Assembly: GCF_034008635.1 (NCBI RefSeq)
Contig: NZ_CP125378.1
Location: 4,464,501-4,528,500, forward strand
DNA from: Pseudomonas sp. P8_229
GTDB lineage: Bacteria > Pseudomonadota > Gammaproteobacteria > Pseudomonadales > Pseudomonadaceae
DNA: 64,000 bases
Direction: 5' to 3'
Made by a program: the position numbers and the translations under genes
Shown here: piece after piece, positions 17,884 to 27,284 of the stretch
How positions within the stretch are numbered: position 1 is the stretch's first letter
Layout: every line of letters starts with the position of its first letter
Notes under the pieces: generated by a model
What the model saw: only the letters and a program-made list of their open reading frames with translations
The model's database searches: none
Told to the model about the DNA's origin: nothing

Positions 17884-18963
17884 ATGTTCAAAGGCCTGCC
17901 TCTGTTTCTGCTGCTGATCAGCTTCACCGTTCACGCCGAACCATGGCCTGCTGAACAATGGCCGACCGGCCCGAAGATCAGTGGCCCAGCCGCAGAGGCT
18001 TTGGAGAGTTATGCCTTCCCACCCCGCGACGACACCACCCGCAAAGGCATCCGCACCGACGCGCTGCTGATCATCCGCGACGGCCAGATCATCTACGAAC
18101 GCTACGCCGGTCCGACCCGTGCCGAGACCCCGCACCTGACCTGGTCGATCAGCAAGAGCCTGATGGCCACGGTGCTTGGGGTGGCGTATGGCGAAGGTCT
18201 GTTCAAACTGGATGACCCGGTCTCGCGGTTCTATCCGGTGTTGGAAAAACACCCTGCGATCAAAGTGGCTGATCTGCTGCATTGGGCTTCCGGCCTGGAC
18301 TGGCAGGAAGACTACGAATACGCCCCGCTGAAGTCCTCGGTGGTGGCGATGCTCTACACCCGTGGGCATCGCGACATGCCTGCGTTCACCGCCGATCACG
18401 ACGCCTGCGCGCCGCCAGGGCAGGCGTTCCGGTACTCCAGTGGTGACAGCAATCTGCTGGCGGCGGCGCTGAAGAACATGGTCGGCCCGCAGCGTTATCC
18501 CGACTACCCGTGGACGGCGCTGTTCGAGCCGCTGGGCATTCGCCACGCCGTGTGGGAAACCGATGCCGGCGGCACGTTTGTCGCCTCGTCGTATGCCTAC
18601 CTCACCGCGCGGGATCTGGCGCGGGTCGGCCTGCTGATGGCCCGCGATGGGCGCTGGAATGATCGGCAGTTGTTGCCCAGGGATTGGCTGGCCTTCAACC
18701 GTGAGCCGTTTGCCGGTTACAAGGCGCATCAGGACGAAGCGGTGCCCGGTGGCCAGTGGTGGCTCAATCGCCCGGCGGATGGCGCCGCCTCGCCGTGGCC
18801 CGACGCGCCGTCCGACACCTTTGCGGCCCTCGGCCATTGGGGCCAGGCGCTGTATGTGATCCCCAGCGAGAAACTGGTGATCGTGCGTTACGCCGATGAT
18901 CGCGACGGCAGCTACCGCCACAACGAACTGCTCAAGCGTGTGCTCAAGGCGGTGCAGCCATGA
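17884..18963 (+). CDS. Exported serine hydrolase, beta-lactamase (class C/DD-peptidase) fold
   Basis: A 359-residue protein with an N-terminal signal peptide cleaved after TVHA (residue 18). The nucleophile motif S-x-x-K is SISK at residues 88-91; a tyrosine motif appears as YSS in RYSSGDSN, and GHWGQ near residue 320 is the third motif region. These place it among esterase/DD-peptidase-like serine hydrolases acting in the periplasm. The substrate is unknown. The stop overlaps the start of the next small gene by four bases, so the two are translationally coupled. Resistance-type beta-lactamase activity is unlikely, since the canonical KTG is missing. Confidence 0.85.
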   Translation: MFKGLPLFLLLISFTVHAEPWPAEQWPTGPKISGPAAEALESYAFPPRDDTTRKGIRTDALLIIRDGQIIYERYAGPTRAETPHLTWSISKSLMATVLGVAYGEGLFKLDDPVSRFYPVLEKHPAIKVADLLHWASGLDWQEDYEYAPLKSSVVAMLYTRGHRDMPAFTADHDACAPPGQAFRYSSGDSNLLAAALKNMVGPQRYPDYPWTALFEPLGIRHAVWETDAGGTFVASSYAYLTARDLARVGLLMARDGRWNDRQLLPRDWLAFNREPFAGYKAHQDEAVPGGQWWLNRPADGAASPWPDAPSDTFAALGHWGQALYVIPSEKLVIVRYADDRDGSYRHNELLKRVLKAVQP

Positions 18964-19265
18964 AACTGTTCAAGCGGATGTTGCTGCTGGTATTGATCGT
19001 GCTGCTCGGCTGGATCTGGCTCGAGCGGGACAACCTGTGGGCGTTCCCGGACATCATCAGTGCCTACACGGCGAAGGAATATTGTTCGTGTCGCTACGTG
19101 ATGAGCAACGATGCCGAGTATTGCCGGGGTTATGTGAAGCAGTGGCTGCCCACCAGCGCCTTTACTGATGACAGCGCTAGTAAAACCATCACCGTCAGCG
19201 GCATGGGCCGCAGCAACCGCGCGCAGTGGCTGAGCGAACGCCAGGGTTGCCGCCTCAATCCCTGA
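18960..19265 (+). CDS. Small membrane-anchored hypothetical protein coupled to the serine hydrolase
   Basis: A 101-residue protein with one N-terminal hydrophobic segment (MLLLVLIVLLGWIWL, residues 7-21) and no lipobox, so probably an inner-membrane anchor with a periplasmic domain. That domain has four cysteines (EYCSCRY, EYCRGY, QGCRLNP), which may form disulfides. The ATG overlaps the hydrolase stop as ATGA. The tight coupling suggests a shared role with the hydrolase, for example as a partner or regulator. I do not recognise the family. Confidence 0.75.
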   Translation: MKLFKRMLLLVLIVLLGWIWLERDNLWAFPDIISAYTAKEYCSCRYVMSNDAEYCRGYVKQWLPTSAFTDDSASKTITVSGMGRSNRAQWLSERQGCRLNP

Positions 19266-19395
19266 AATCCTCGATCCTTCAGTCAATAAACAACCCTGTG
19301 GGATTTTCACCAATCGATAGATTTGCGGCGATCAGTTTGCAATAACGGCGTGGGCGGTTAAGGTTCGTGCAGGTTTATCGCCCAACGAGTGTTCA

Positions 19396-19986
19396 ATGTT
19401 CAACCGCCCCCTCTATACAGCCTTCGCCAGTCTGCTGTTGGCCGCTGCCGCGCTGCCGGCGCAGGCCAACTGGTATCTGGACGGCGAGTCGTCGCGGCTG
19501 TCGTTTGTCAGCACGAAAAATGCCCACATTTGCGAAGTGCAGCGCTTTCTGGTGCTGCACGGCAAGGTCGACCCCAGCGGCCGCGCCGAGATCGAAGTCG
19601 AGCTGGACTCGATCAACAGCGGCATCCCGCTGCGTGACGAGCGCATGCGCAAGGAGTTGTTCCAGATCGAGCAGTTCCCGGAAGCGACCATCAGCACCCA
19701 GGTCGACCTGCGCCCGATCAACGATCTGGCGCCTGGCGCGCAGCTGGAATTACGTCTGCCGCTGACCGTCAACTTGCACGGCAAACAGCATGAATACCCG
19801 GCGGAGTTGCTGGCCACGCGTCTCGATGATCGGCGTTTTCAAGTGGTGACCCTGGAACCGCTGGTGATCAATGCCGAAGATTTCGATCTGGCGCCGGGAC
19901 TGGACACCCTGCGCAACCTGGCCGGGTTGTCGGCCATCAGTCTGTCGGTGCCGGTGGGTGCGGTGCTGATCTTCACGGCGCGCTGA
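19396..19986 (+). CDS. YceI-family periplasmic protein
   Basis: A 196-residue protein with a signal peptide ending at LPAQA and mature start NWYLDGESSRLSFVSTKNAH, the typical first strand of YceI lipocalin-like barrels (YceI binds polyisoprenoids). LDSINSGIPLRDERMRKELF and FPEATI follow in the expected order. Function in pseudomonads is unclear; stress and isoprenoid binding are proposed for the family. The next gene starts one base after its stop, suggesting co-transcription with the phospholipase-D-type protein. GAG at 7 bases from the ATG serves as ribosome-binding site. Confidence 0.88.
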   Translation: MFNRPLYTAFASLLLAAAALPAQANWYLDGESSRLSFVSTKNAHICEVQRFLVLHGKVDPSGRAEIEVELDSINSGIPLRDERMRKELFQIEQFPEATISTQVDLRPINDLAPGAQLELRLPLTVNLHGKQHEYPAELLATRLDDRRFQVVTLEPLVINAEDFDLAPGLDTLRNLAGLSAISLSVPVGAVLIFTAR

Positions 19987-19987
19987 C

Positions 19988-21145
19988 ATGCGCGGCGCGG
20001 TGTTCCCATGGCGTGACGGCAACCGTTTCGAACTGTTGATCGACGGCCCGCAATTTTTCCCGCGCATGCTGGTGGCGATTGCCCGCGCCGAAGAACAGGT
20101 CGAGCTGGAGTTGTATCTGGTGGAGGCGGGCGCCTGCGCCGAAGCCGTGGTGCAGGCGCTGGTGCAGGCCGCCGAGCGCGGAGTGCGGGTGCGCTGCCTG
20201 TTCGATGACTACGGCAGTCTCGCGTTTACCCTGCACCTGCGTCAGCGCCTGATAAAGGCCGGGGTCGAACTGCGTTTCTACAATCGCCTGAACTGGCGGC
20301 GCTGGGTCGGCAATTTCTATCGCGATCACCGCAAATTGTTGCTGATCGATCAGCGTCTGGCGGTGGTCGGCGGCACGGGTGTCACTGATGAGTTCTGGAC
20401 CCCGGGGCAGGACACCAGCGAGTGGCATGAAGTGATGGTCGAAATCACCGGCCCGCTGGTGCTCGACTGGCAGATACTGTTCGACCGCCAATGGATCGCC
20501 AACCGCCATCGCCGGGCGTGGAAACCTTCCGCGCACGTCGGCCTGCCACGCTTGCCCAAGGTGCCGGACATGGGTGAGGGCATGGGTCGTGTGGCCTACG
20601 CCGATGCCCGCCAGCATCGCGACATTCTGCAATCACTGTTCCGCGCCTTGAACAGCGGGCAGAAACGCATCTGGATGGCCACCCCGTATTTCCTGCCCAC
20701 CTGGAAAATCCGCCGCTCGCTGCGCAAGGCCGCCGCTCGTGGTGTCGACGTCCGGCTGTTGCTGACCGGGCCCCGCACCGATCACCCGTCGGTGCGTTAC
20801 GCCGGGCATCGTTACTACCCGCGCCTGCTCAAGGCCGGGGTGCAGATCTTTGAATACCAGCCGTGCTTCCTGCACCTGAAAATGGTCCTGGTGGACGACT
20901 GGGTGAGTATCGGTTCGTGCAACTTCGATCACTGGAACCTGCGCTTCAATCTGGAGGCGAATCTGGAGGCACTGGACCCGTCGTTGACGGCAGCGGTGGT
21001 CAAGAGTTTCGAGAAGGACTTCGACCTGAGCCAGCAGGTCAGTCTGGAGGAGTGGCAGCGCCGGCCGTTGTGGCGGCGGGTGAAGCAGCGGGTTTGGGGG
21101 TGGGTGGATCGGGTGGTGGTGAATATCCTCGATAGACGCGGCTAG
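19988..21145 (+). CDS. Phospholipase-D superfamily protein, cardiolipin synthase-like (ClsB type)
   Basis: A 385-residue protein with two HKD catalytic motifs: H114-K116-D121 in HRKLLLIDQRLAVVGG and H296-K298-D303 in HLKMVLVDDWVSIGS. The spacing and absence of N-terminal membrane helices match ClsB-like cardiolipin synthases or related phosphatidyltransferases, which condense two phospholipids at the inner membrane. It follows the YceI gene directly and ends at a hairpin. Phospholipase activity on other lipids is the alternative. Both catalytic motifs look intact. Confidence 0.85.
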   Translation: MRGAVFPWRDGNRFELLIDGPQFFPRMLVAIARAEEQVELELYLVEAGACAEAVVQALVQAAERGVRVRCLFDDYGSLAFTLHLRQRLIKAGVELRFYNRLNWRRWVGNFYRDHRKLLLIDQRLAVVGGTGVTDEFWTPGQDTSEWHEVMVEITGPLVLDWQILFDRQWIANRHRRAWKPSAHVGLPRLPKVPDMGEGMGRVAYADARQHRDILQSLFRALNSGQKRIWMATPYFLPTWKIRRSLRKAAARGVDVRLLLTGPRTDHPSVRYAGHRYYPRLLKAGVQIFEYQPCFLHLKMVLVDDWVSIGSCNFDHWNLRFNLEANLEALDPSLTAAVVKSFEKDFDLSQQVSLEEWQRRPLWRRVKQRVWGWVDRVVVNILDRRG

Positions 21146-21156
21146 CCGCTCACGTT

Positions 21157-21187
21157 GATCGTTCCCACGCTCTGCGTGGGAACGATC
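21157..21187. terminator. Perfect hairpin between convergent genes
   Basis: GATCGTTCCCACGC and GCGTGGGAACGATC form a perfect 14-bp stem with a 3-base loop (TCT). The same palindrome is common between convergent Pseudomonas genes. It may act as a bidirectional terminator for the phospholipase-type gene and bglX, although no T run follows. Confidence 0.75.
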
Positions 21188-21201
21188 AGGGAGGCGAGGA
21201 G

Positions 21202-23493
21202 TTACAGCAATTCAAAGCTCTGCTGCGTCACGTCCTGCGAGTCCAGGCCGATCTGCACGTTGAACTTGCCAGGCTCGGCCGCGTACTTGAGCTGGGCGTT
21301 GTAGAACTTCAGGTCATCCTCGGTGATGGTGAAGTGCACGACTTTCTGTTCACCGGCCTTGAGCATGACTTTCTGGAAGTTCTTCAGTTCTTTCACCGGG
21401 CGAATCATCGAGCCGGTGACGTCCTGAATGTACAACTGCACCACGGTTTCGCCGTCACGTTTGCCGGTGTTTTTCAGGGTGACACTGGCGTCGAGCTTGC
21501 CGGTGGTGTTCAGCGTGGTCGATGACAGCGCCATGTCGCTCAGGCTGAAGCTGGTGTAGCTCAGGCCGTAACCGAACGGGAACAGCGGCCCGGTGGTGTC
21601 ATCGAAATACTGCGAGGTGTAGTTGCCCGGTTTGCCCGGCGTGAACGGCCGGCCAATGCTCAGGTGGTTGTAGTAGGTCGGGATCTGGCCCACGGAACGC
21701 GGGAAGGTCACCGGCAATTTGCCCGACGGGTTGTAGTCGCCGAACAGCACGTCAGCGATGGCGTTGCCGCCCTCGGTGCCGCTGAACCAGGTTTCCAGAA
21801 TCGCGTCGGCCGACTGGTTCTCTTCGAGAATGGTCAGTGGTCGGCCATTCATCAGCACCAGCACCAGTGGCTTGCCGGTGGCTTTCAGGGCACGGATCAG
21901 CTCGCGCTGGTTTTCCGGAATGTTCAGGTCGGTACGGCTGGAAGATTCGTGGGACATGCCACGAGACTCGCCCACGGCTGCAACAACGATGTCAGCGTCC
22001 TTGGCCGCTTTCACCGCTTCGTCGATCAGCACGTTGGCCGGGCGCGGGTCATCGACCACTTCCGGCGCGTCGAAGTTGAGGAAGTTCAGGTAGTCCAGGA
22101 CCTTCTTGTCGCTGGTGATGTTGGCGCCACGGGCGTAGATCAGGTTCGCCTTGTCGCCGATCACCGAGTTCATGCCGTCGAACAGCGTGACCGACTGCGC
22201 CGGCTTACCGGCCGCCGCCCAGCTGCCCATCATGTCGATCGGTGCCTTGGCCAGCGGGCCGACCAGCGCGACTTTCGCGTCTTTCTTCAGCGGCAGCGTG
22301 TCGTTCTGGTTTTTCAGCAGCACCAGGCTGCGACGCGCCACTTCACGGGCTTCGGCGCGGTGCAGGCGGCTGTCGGCGTAGGTGTCGGCCGGATCATCCT
22401 CGGCCTTGCCGATGCGCAGGTACGGGTCCTTGAACAGGCCCATGTCGTACTTGGCGGCGAGCACTTCGCGCACCGCGTTGTCGATGTCCTTCTGTTCGAT
22501 CTCGCCGGACTTGAGCAGCCCCGGCAGCTCTTTGCCGTACAGCGTGTCGTTCATGCTCATGTCGATGCCGGCCTTGATCGCCAGCTTCGCCGCTTCGCGA
22601 CCGTCGGCGGCTACGCCGTGCTTGATCAGTTCGAAGATCGCACCGTGGTCGCTGACCGCCAGGCCCTTGAAGCCCCAGTCCTTGCGCAGCAGATCGTTCA
22701 TCAGCCAGGTGTTGGCCGTGGCCGGAATGCCATTGATCGAGTTCAACGCCACCATCACCCCACCGGCGCCGGCGTCGATCGCCGCGCGGTACGGTGGCAG
22801 GTAATCCTGGTACATCTTCACCGGACTCATGTCGACGACGTTGTAGTCGCGACCGCCCTCGACCGCGCCGTACAGGGCGAAGTGCTTGACGCTCGCCATG
22901 ATGCTGTCGGCCGCGCTCGGGGTGTCGCCCTGATAGGCCTTGACCATCACTTTGGCGATGCGCGAAGTCAGGTAGGTGTCTTCACCGAAACCTTCGGAGC
23001 TGCGGCCCCAGCGTGGGTCGCGGGAGATGTCGACCATCGGCGCGAAGGTGATGTCGAGGCTGTCGGCGGCGGCCTCTTTGGCGGCAATGCGCCCGGACTG
23101 GCCGATGGCGTCCATGTCCCAGCTCGACGCCAGGGCCAGCGGAATCGGGAAAATCGTACGGTGACCGTGGATCACGTCGTACGCAAAAAACATCGGGATC
23201 TTCAGGCGGCTGCGCATCGCCGCATCCTGCATCGGACGGTTTTCCGGGCGGGTGATCGAGTTGAATGTACCGCCGATGTTGCCCGCAGCGATCTCTTTGC
23301 GGATCAGTTCGCGAGGCATTTCCGGGCCGATGCTGATCAGGCGTAACTGGCCGATCTTTTCATCGAGGGTCATTTGCTTCATCAGATTGCTGATGAAGGC
23401 GTCCTTGTTTTCCAGGGGTACCGGGGTCGTGGCGGCCAATACTTGATGACTGGCCAGGCTGACGAACAGACCCAGCAAACACAGCTTCTTCAT
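21202..23493 (-). CDS. bglX: Periplasmic beta-glucosidase, glycoside hydrolase family 3
   Basis: A 763-residue GH3 enzyme. A signal peptide ends at QVLA (residue 20). The catalytic nucleophile is Asp282 in KGLAVSDHGAI, and KHFALYG and FGEDTYLTSRIAKV line the active site. The C-terminal fibronectin type III-like domain (LKNTGKRDGETVVQLYIQD) closes the protein. BglX hydrolyses beta-glucosides in the periplasm. The start at 23493 gives a proper signal sequence; ten codons upstream another start would disrupt it. Length agrees with E. coli BglX. It stands alone, convergent with the phospholipase-type gene. Confidence 0.93.
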   Translation of the reverse strand: MKKLCLLGLFVSLASHQVLAATTPVPLENKDAFISNLMKQMTLDEKIGQLRLISIGPEMPRELIRKEIAAGNIGGTFNSITRPENRPMQDAAMRSRLKIPMFFAYDVIHGHRTIFPIPLALASSWDMDAIGQSGRIAAKEAAADSLDITFAPMVDISRDPRWGRSSEGFGEDTYLTSRIAKVMVKAYQGDTPSAADSIMASVKHFALYGAVEGGRDYNVVDMSPVKMYQDYLPPYRAAIDAGAGGVMVALNSINGIPATANTWLMNDLLRKDWGFKGLAVSDHGAIFELIKHGVAADGREAAKLAIKAGIDMSMNDTLYGKELPGLLKSGEIEQKDIDNAVREVLAAKYDMGLFKDPYLRIGKAEDDPADTYADSRLHRAEAREVARRSLVLLKNQNDTLPLKKDAKVALVGPLAKAPIDMMGSWAAAGKPAQSVTLFDGMNSVIGDKANLIYARGANITSDKKVLDYLNFLNFDAPEVVDDPRPANVLIDEAVKAAKDADIVVAAVGESRGMSHESSSRTDLNIPENQRELIRALKATGKPLVLVLMNGRPLTILEENQSADAILETWFSGTEGGNAIADVLFGDYNPSGKLPVTFPRSVGQIPTYYNHLSIGRPFTPGKPGNYTSQYFDDTTGPLFPFGYGLSYTSFSLSDMALSSTTLNTTGKLDASVTLKNTGKRDGETVVQLYIQDVTGSMIRPVKELKNFQKVMLKAGEQKVVHFTITEDDLKFYNAQLKYAAEPGKFNVQIGLDSQDVTQQSFELL

Positions 23494-23752
23494 GAATATT
23501 TTTCTCAAGGGCCCAAACGGCAATGCAATGCCGGCCAGCCAAAAGTTAGGGAGCGACTATTGTTGTTCGGGTGCAGGCTCAAAAAGACCGAGCCGAAAAA
23601 CGCCCGCCGACCGTCGGCAGCGTATGCGCAGGGCCTCTTTTTAGCCCATTGGCCCGTTGCAATCCAGTGGCGCGGCCGATTATGCCCCAACCGCCGATGC
23701 AGAAGGTTTCACGGTCGGTTTTTTATGAAATACGCCAGGGAGCATCACTTTG

Positions 23753-24361
23753 ATGAATGTCAGTCCAACCTACCGCTCGCGTTTGCAGATCGCCACGCTG
23801 CTGGTGCTCGCCACGTTGTTGACCGCGTGTGGCATCAACAACATTCCGACCCTCGACGAGCAGGCCAAAGCAGCCTGGGGCCAGGTACAGAACCAGTACC
23901 AGCGCCGTGCCGACCTGATCCCCAATCTGGTGGAAACCGTCAGAGGCTACGCCAAGCATGAAGAGGCGACCCTGACGGCGGTGGTCGAGGCCCGGGCCAA
24001 GGCGACGTCGATCCAGGTCGATGCCAGCACCCTCGACAACCCGGAAAAACTCAAGCAGTTCCAGCAGGCTCAGGATCAGTTGAGCGGTGCGTTGAGCCGT
24101 CTGATGGTGGTGTCCGAGCGATATCCGGACCTGAAGGCCAATCAGAACTTCCTGGCCCTGCAATCGCAGCTCGAAGGCACGGAAAACCGGATTGCCGTGG
24201 CGCGGCGCGATTTCATTCTGGCGGTGCAGAAGTACAACACCGAGATCCGCACCTTTCCCGGTCGCCTCTGGCACAGCGTGATGTACAGCGATCTGCCGAT
24301 TCGCGAAACCTTTGAAGCCACCACTCCCGGTGCGGAAAAGGCCCCGGAAGTGAAGTTCTGA
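23753..24361 (+). CDS. LemA-family lipoprotein
   Basis: A 202-residue LemA protein with a lipoprotein signal (LLTAC, acylated Cys26). The family core is present: WGQVQNQYQRRADLIPNLVE, ETVRGYAKHEEATLTAVVEARAKA (within residues 40-90) and a central long helix, ending in RLWHSVMYSD. LemA proteins are four-helix coils of unknown role in the envelope. It opens a three-gene operon with two TPM-domain proteins, a widely conserved arrangement. The ATG at 23753 is better spaced from AGGGAG than the TTG codon before it. Confidence 0.9.
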   Translation: MNVSPTYRSRLQIATLLVLATLLTACGINNIPTLDEQAKAAWGQVQNQYQRRADLIPNLVETVRGYAKHEEATLTAVVEARAKATSIQVDASTLDNPEKLKQFQQAQDQLSGALSRLMVVSERYPDLKANQNFLALQSQLEGTENRIAVARRDFILAVQKYNTEIRTFPGRLWHSVMYSDLPIRETFEATTPGAEKAPEVKF

Positions 24362-24386
24362 TCCGTTGTTGCGGATGAGGTTGCCC

Positions 24387-25139
24387 ATGCGTGTGTTGAA
24401 GATAGGCCTGGTGCTGATGCTGTGGCTGTTGGCCCTCAGCGCCCGGGCCGAGTTGACGTTCCCGGCGCTCAGCGGGCGGGTGGTGGACGAGGCGCAGATG
24501 CTCGAGCCCTCGGTGCGCGCCCAGTTGAGCCAGCAGTTGCAGGCCCATGAGCAGGCGACCGGCGAGCAACTGGTGGTGGTCACGGTGCCTGATCTGCAAG
24601 GCACCACCATCGAAGACTACGGCGTGCAACTGGGCCGGCACTGGGGCATCGGCCAGAAAGACAAGAACAACGGCGCGCTGCTGATCGTCGCCCGCGACGA
24701 GCGCAAGCTGCGCATCGAAGTCGGTTACGGGCTGGAGGATCGGCTGACCGATGCACAGACCTCGGTGATCATCCATCAAGTGATCACCCCGGCGTTCAAG
24801 GCCGGCAATTTCAGCAAGGGCATCAGCGACGGTGTGGCGGCGATGCTGGTGGTCCTCGGCGGCAATCCGCTGGACGAGCCCTCGACGGTGTACGAGTCGA
24901 GCGGTGATCCGCAAAACGATTTTGTCTCGCGCCACCCACTGTTATTCGTTTTTCTGGTGGTGTTGTTCATCCTGACGGTGTTTGTCTGCCAGATGCTCGG
25001 TATCCTTCCCGCCGGCCGTGGCGGCTCCGGTGGCGGGGGCGGTTTCGGCGGAGGTGGTTTTGGCGGCGGCGGTGGAGGCGGGGGCTTCAGTGGCGGCGGG
25101 GGCAGTTTCGGCGGCGGCGGTTCGTCCGGCGGCTGGTGA
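24387..25139 (+). CDS. TPM-domain protein (YgcG type) with glycine-rich tail
   Basis: A 250-residue membrane protein. A signal sequence ends near ALSARAE, followed by the TPM (Psb32/YgcG) domain LSGRVVDEAQMLEPS, RHWGIGQKDKNNGALLIVA and IEVGYGLEDRLTDAQ. One membrane helix (LFVFLVVLFILTVFVCQML) near residue 190 is followed by a tail made almost entirely of glycine, serine and phenylalanine. The tail probably lies in the cytoplasm and is of unknown use. Second gene of lemA-TPM-TPM; the RBS GAGG is 7 bases from the ATG chosen. Confidence 0.88.
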   Translation: MRVLKIGLVLMLWLLALSARAELTFPALSGRVVDEAQMLEPSVRAQLSQQLQAHEQATGEQLVVVTVPDLQGTTIEDYGVQLGRHWGIGQKDKNNGALLIVARDERKLRIEVGYGLEDRLTDAQTSVIIHQVITPAFKAGNFSKGISDGVAAMLVVLGGNPLDEPSTVYESSGDPQNDFVSRHPLLFVFLVVLFILTVFVCQMLGILPAGRGGSGGGGGFGGGGFGGGGGGGGFSGGGGSFGGGGSSGGW

Positions 25140-25172
25140 ACACACAACAATAATGATCAGGCACTTTTCGAC

Positions 25173-25790
25173 ATGGCATTACTGACCGAACACGAACAAC
25201 GCAAAGTCGCCGAGGCGATTGCCCGGGTCGAGCGCGACACCGACGCCGAGCTGGTGACGGTGCTGGCGGCCCGCGCCGATGACTACGCGTACATCCCGTT
25301 GCTGTGGGCCAGCCTGCTGGCGCTGCTGGTGCCGGGCATCGTCCATTACCTGACCGGCTGGCTGACGATGCACAGCCTGTTGCTGGTGCAGTGGGGATTG
25401 TTCATCGTCCTGTGCCTGCTGTTTCGCCTGCCGAAGGTCACCACTCACCTGATCCCGCGCCGTGTGCGCCACTGGCGTGCGTCGAACCTGGCGCGGCGCC
25501 AGTTTCTCGAGCAGAACCTGCATCACACGATGGGCAGCACCGGGATGCTGATTTTTGTCTGCGAGGCCGAGCGCTACGTGGAGATTCTGGTGGACGAGGG
25601 GATTTCGCGGCGGCTGGACAACAACAGCTGGGACTCGATTGTCGCCGCTTTCACCGAGCAGGTGCGGCAGGGGCGCACGCTGGAGGGGTTTGTCACCTGC
25701 ATCGAAGCCTGTGGTGAACTGCTCAAGGTGCATGTGCCGGTGACGCAGGTGCGCAATGAGTTGCCAAATCGGTTGATTGTGTTGGGTTGA
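25173..25790 (+). CDS. TPM-domain membrane protein, second copy
   Basis: A 205-residue protein with a short TPM-like N-terminus (HEQRKVAEAIARVERDTDAEL), two membrane segments (LLWASLLALLVPGIVHYL and LLLVQWGLFIVLCLLF, about residues 46-90), then the remainder of the TPM domain (TGMLIFVCEAERYVEILVDE, NSWDSIVAAFTEQVRQG). The domain is thus split by the hairpin of helices. It completes the lemA operon, 33 bases behind the previous gene. Function unknown; the cluster is linked to envelope maintenance in related bacteria only by association. Confidence 0.82.
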   Translation: MALLTEHEQRKVAEAIARVERDTDAELVTVLAARADDYAYIPLLWASLLALLVPGIVHYLTGWLTMHSLLLVQWGLFIVLCLLFRLPKVTTHLIPRRVRHWRASNLARRQFLEQNLHHTMGSTGMLIFVCEAERYVEILVDEGISRRLDNNSWDSIVAAFTEQVRQGRTLEGFVTCIEACGELLKVHVPVTQVRNELPNRLIVLG

Positions 25791-25849
25791 GTGTGGGGGC
25801 AGTTTCCCCGGTCCCGGTAAACAAGGCCTTGCGCATCACGCCGACCCAA

Positions 25850-25939
25850 TGTGGGAGCGGGCTTGCTCGCGAATACGGTCTGACATTCAGCATTGATGTC
25901 GCCTGATACACCGCTTTCGCGAGCAAGCCAGCTCCCACA
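25850..25939. repeat. REPIN, B subtype
   Basis: Inverted arms at 25850-25873 and 25916-25939; the left arm starts TGTGGGAGCGGGC and ends TTGCTCGCGAA. The second arm has one substitution (CCAGCTCC for CCCGCTCC). Confidence 0.9.
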
Positions 25940-26057
25940 GGGGGCAGACAGCTCGTTGGATTCTTGTGCCGTTGGGTAAATAAGAGCGTGTCCCCAACCC
26001 CCATCCCCCCTAAAATACCCGCCATTCCCGATTTCGCCCGTCCGAGGCCGCTTTTCC

Positions 26058-27275
26058 ATGTCCGTTACCGCCCCTTCAATCAAGCCCGCGCCCGATCATC
26101 ACGCCCAGTTCATCGAGCTGCTGCAAACCAGCCTCGAACAGAACGGCTTCATCAAACTGGTGCTGGCCAAGTACGCGGGCGAAGAGGCGGATCTGCAGCG
26201 GATCATCATCAAGGCGGTGACGGTCAAGGCCCAACCCAACCTGTCGTTCGTCTATCGCTACAAGACCCGCGACATCACCAAGAACCTGCCGCTGAGCGAA
26301 GGCGTGGCGGTGATTGCCGAGTTGCTGCCGGCCGCGTTCAAAAATGCGCATTTGCTGACCGTGACCGACGAAGCCCAGCTCGAATACAGCAAAAAGGGCA
26401 AGAGTTCGCTGTTCAAGAGCAAACCTCAGCAATTGCGTGAAGCGCCTTCCGCCGAGCATAACCGCGAGAAGAACCGCTTTCTCGACCTGAGCCGGCCATT
26501 CCTCAAGGACCTGGGCGTGACGAACGCGCAGCACGAGCTGATCCCGGCGATGTCGCGCAAATGGAAGCAGATCAACAAGTTCATCGAAGTCTTCAGCCAC
26601 GCCCTGACCTCGTCACCGCTGGCGCTGGACAAACCGGTGCGCGTGGCGGATTTCGGTTCGGGCAAGGGTTACCTGACGTTTGCCATCCACGATTACCTGC
26701 GCAACACGCTCAAGGCCGAAGGCGAAGTCACTGGCGTCGAGCTGCGCGAGGAGATGGTCAACCTGTGCAACGCTGCGGCGGCGAAGCTCGATCATCAGGG
26801 TCTGGTGTTCAAGTGCGGTGATGTGCGCAGCGTGGCGCCGAGCGAACTGGAGGTGATGATCGCCCTGCATGCCTGCGACATCGCCACTGACTATGCGATC
26901 CACACCGGTATCCGCTCGGGCGCGTCGATCATCATGTGCTCGCCGTGCTGCCACAAGCAGATCCGCCTGCAGATCCAGAGCCCGGCGCTGCTCAAACCGA
27001 TGTTGCAATACGGTCTGCACCTCGGTCAGCAGGCGGAGATGGTCACCGACAGCCTGCGTGCGCTGTTCCTCGAAGCCTGCGGTTACGAGACCAAGGTGTT
27101 CGAATTCATCTCGCTGGACCACACCAACAAGAACAAGATGATTCTGGCGGTGAAACGCGCCGAGCCGGTTGACCCGGCTCAGTTGTTGGTGAAGATTCAG
27201 GAGTTGAAGGCGTTCTACAACATCAGCGAACACTGCCTCGAAACCCTGCTGCGCGCCGACGGCTTTCTGGCCTGA
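26058..27275 (+). CDS. SAM-dependent methyltransferase, Methyltransf_32-like
   Basis: A 405-residue protein. The N-terminal 150 residues (opening up to about SAEHNREKNRFLDL) are a basic, possibly RNA-binding, domain. The C-terminal methyltransferase has motif I VADFGSGKGYLTFAIHDYL near residue 195, then VTGVELREEMV, DVRSVAPSEL, ALHACDIATDYAI and a CSPCCHKQ cysteine cluster, as in methyltransferases of the METTL25/GSTCD class. The substrate is unknown, but rRNA or tRNA is plausible. It is monocistronic, flanked by REPINs. Start supported by GAGG about 10 bases upstream. Confidence 0.8.
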   Translation: MSVTAPSIKPAPDHHAQFIELLQTSLEQNGFIKLVLAKYAGEEADLQRIIIKAVTVKAQPNLSFVYRYKTRDITKNLPLSEGVAVIAELLPAAFKNAHLLTVTDEAQLEYSKKGKSSLFKSKPQQLREAPSAEHNREKNRFLDLSRPFLKDLGVTNAQHELIPAMSRKWKQINKFIEVFSHALTSSPLALDKPVRVADFGSGKGYLTFAIHDYLRNTLKAEGEVTGVELREEMVNLCNAAAAKLDHQGLVFKCGDVRSVAPSELEVMIALHACDIATDYAIHTGIRSGASIIMCSPCCHKQIRLQIQSPALLKPMLQYGLHLGQQAEMVTDSLRALFLEACGYETKVFEFISLDHTNKNKMILAVKRAEPVDPAQLLVKIQELKAFYNISEHCLETLLRADGFLA

Positions 27276-27284
27276 CCTTGACCT

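Noticed and set aside
17884..18963. Serine hydrolase as an antibiotic-resistance beta-lactamase
   Set aside because: The S-x-x-K is present but the KTG motif is missing and the tyrosine motif is YSS, more like an esterase/DD-peptidase relative.
24942..25145. Minus-strand Ala/Thr-rich frame opposite the glycine-rich tail of the TPM protein
   Set aside because: A mirror of the low-complexity GGC repeats; no start signal or homology.
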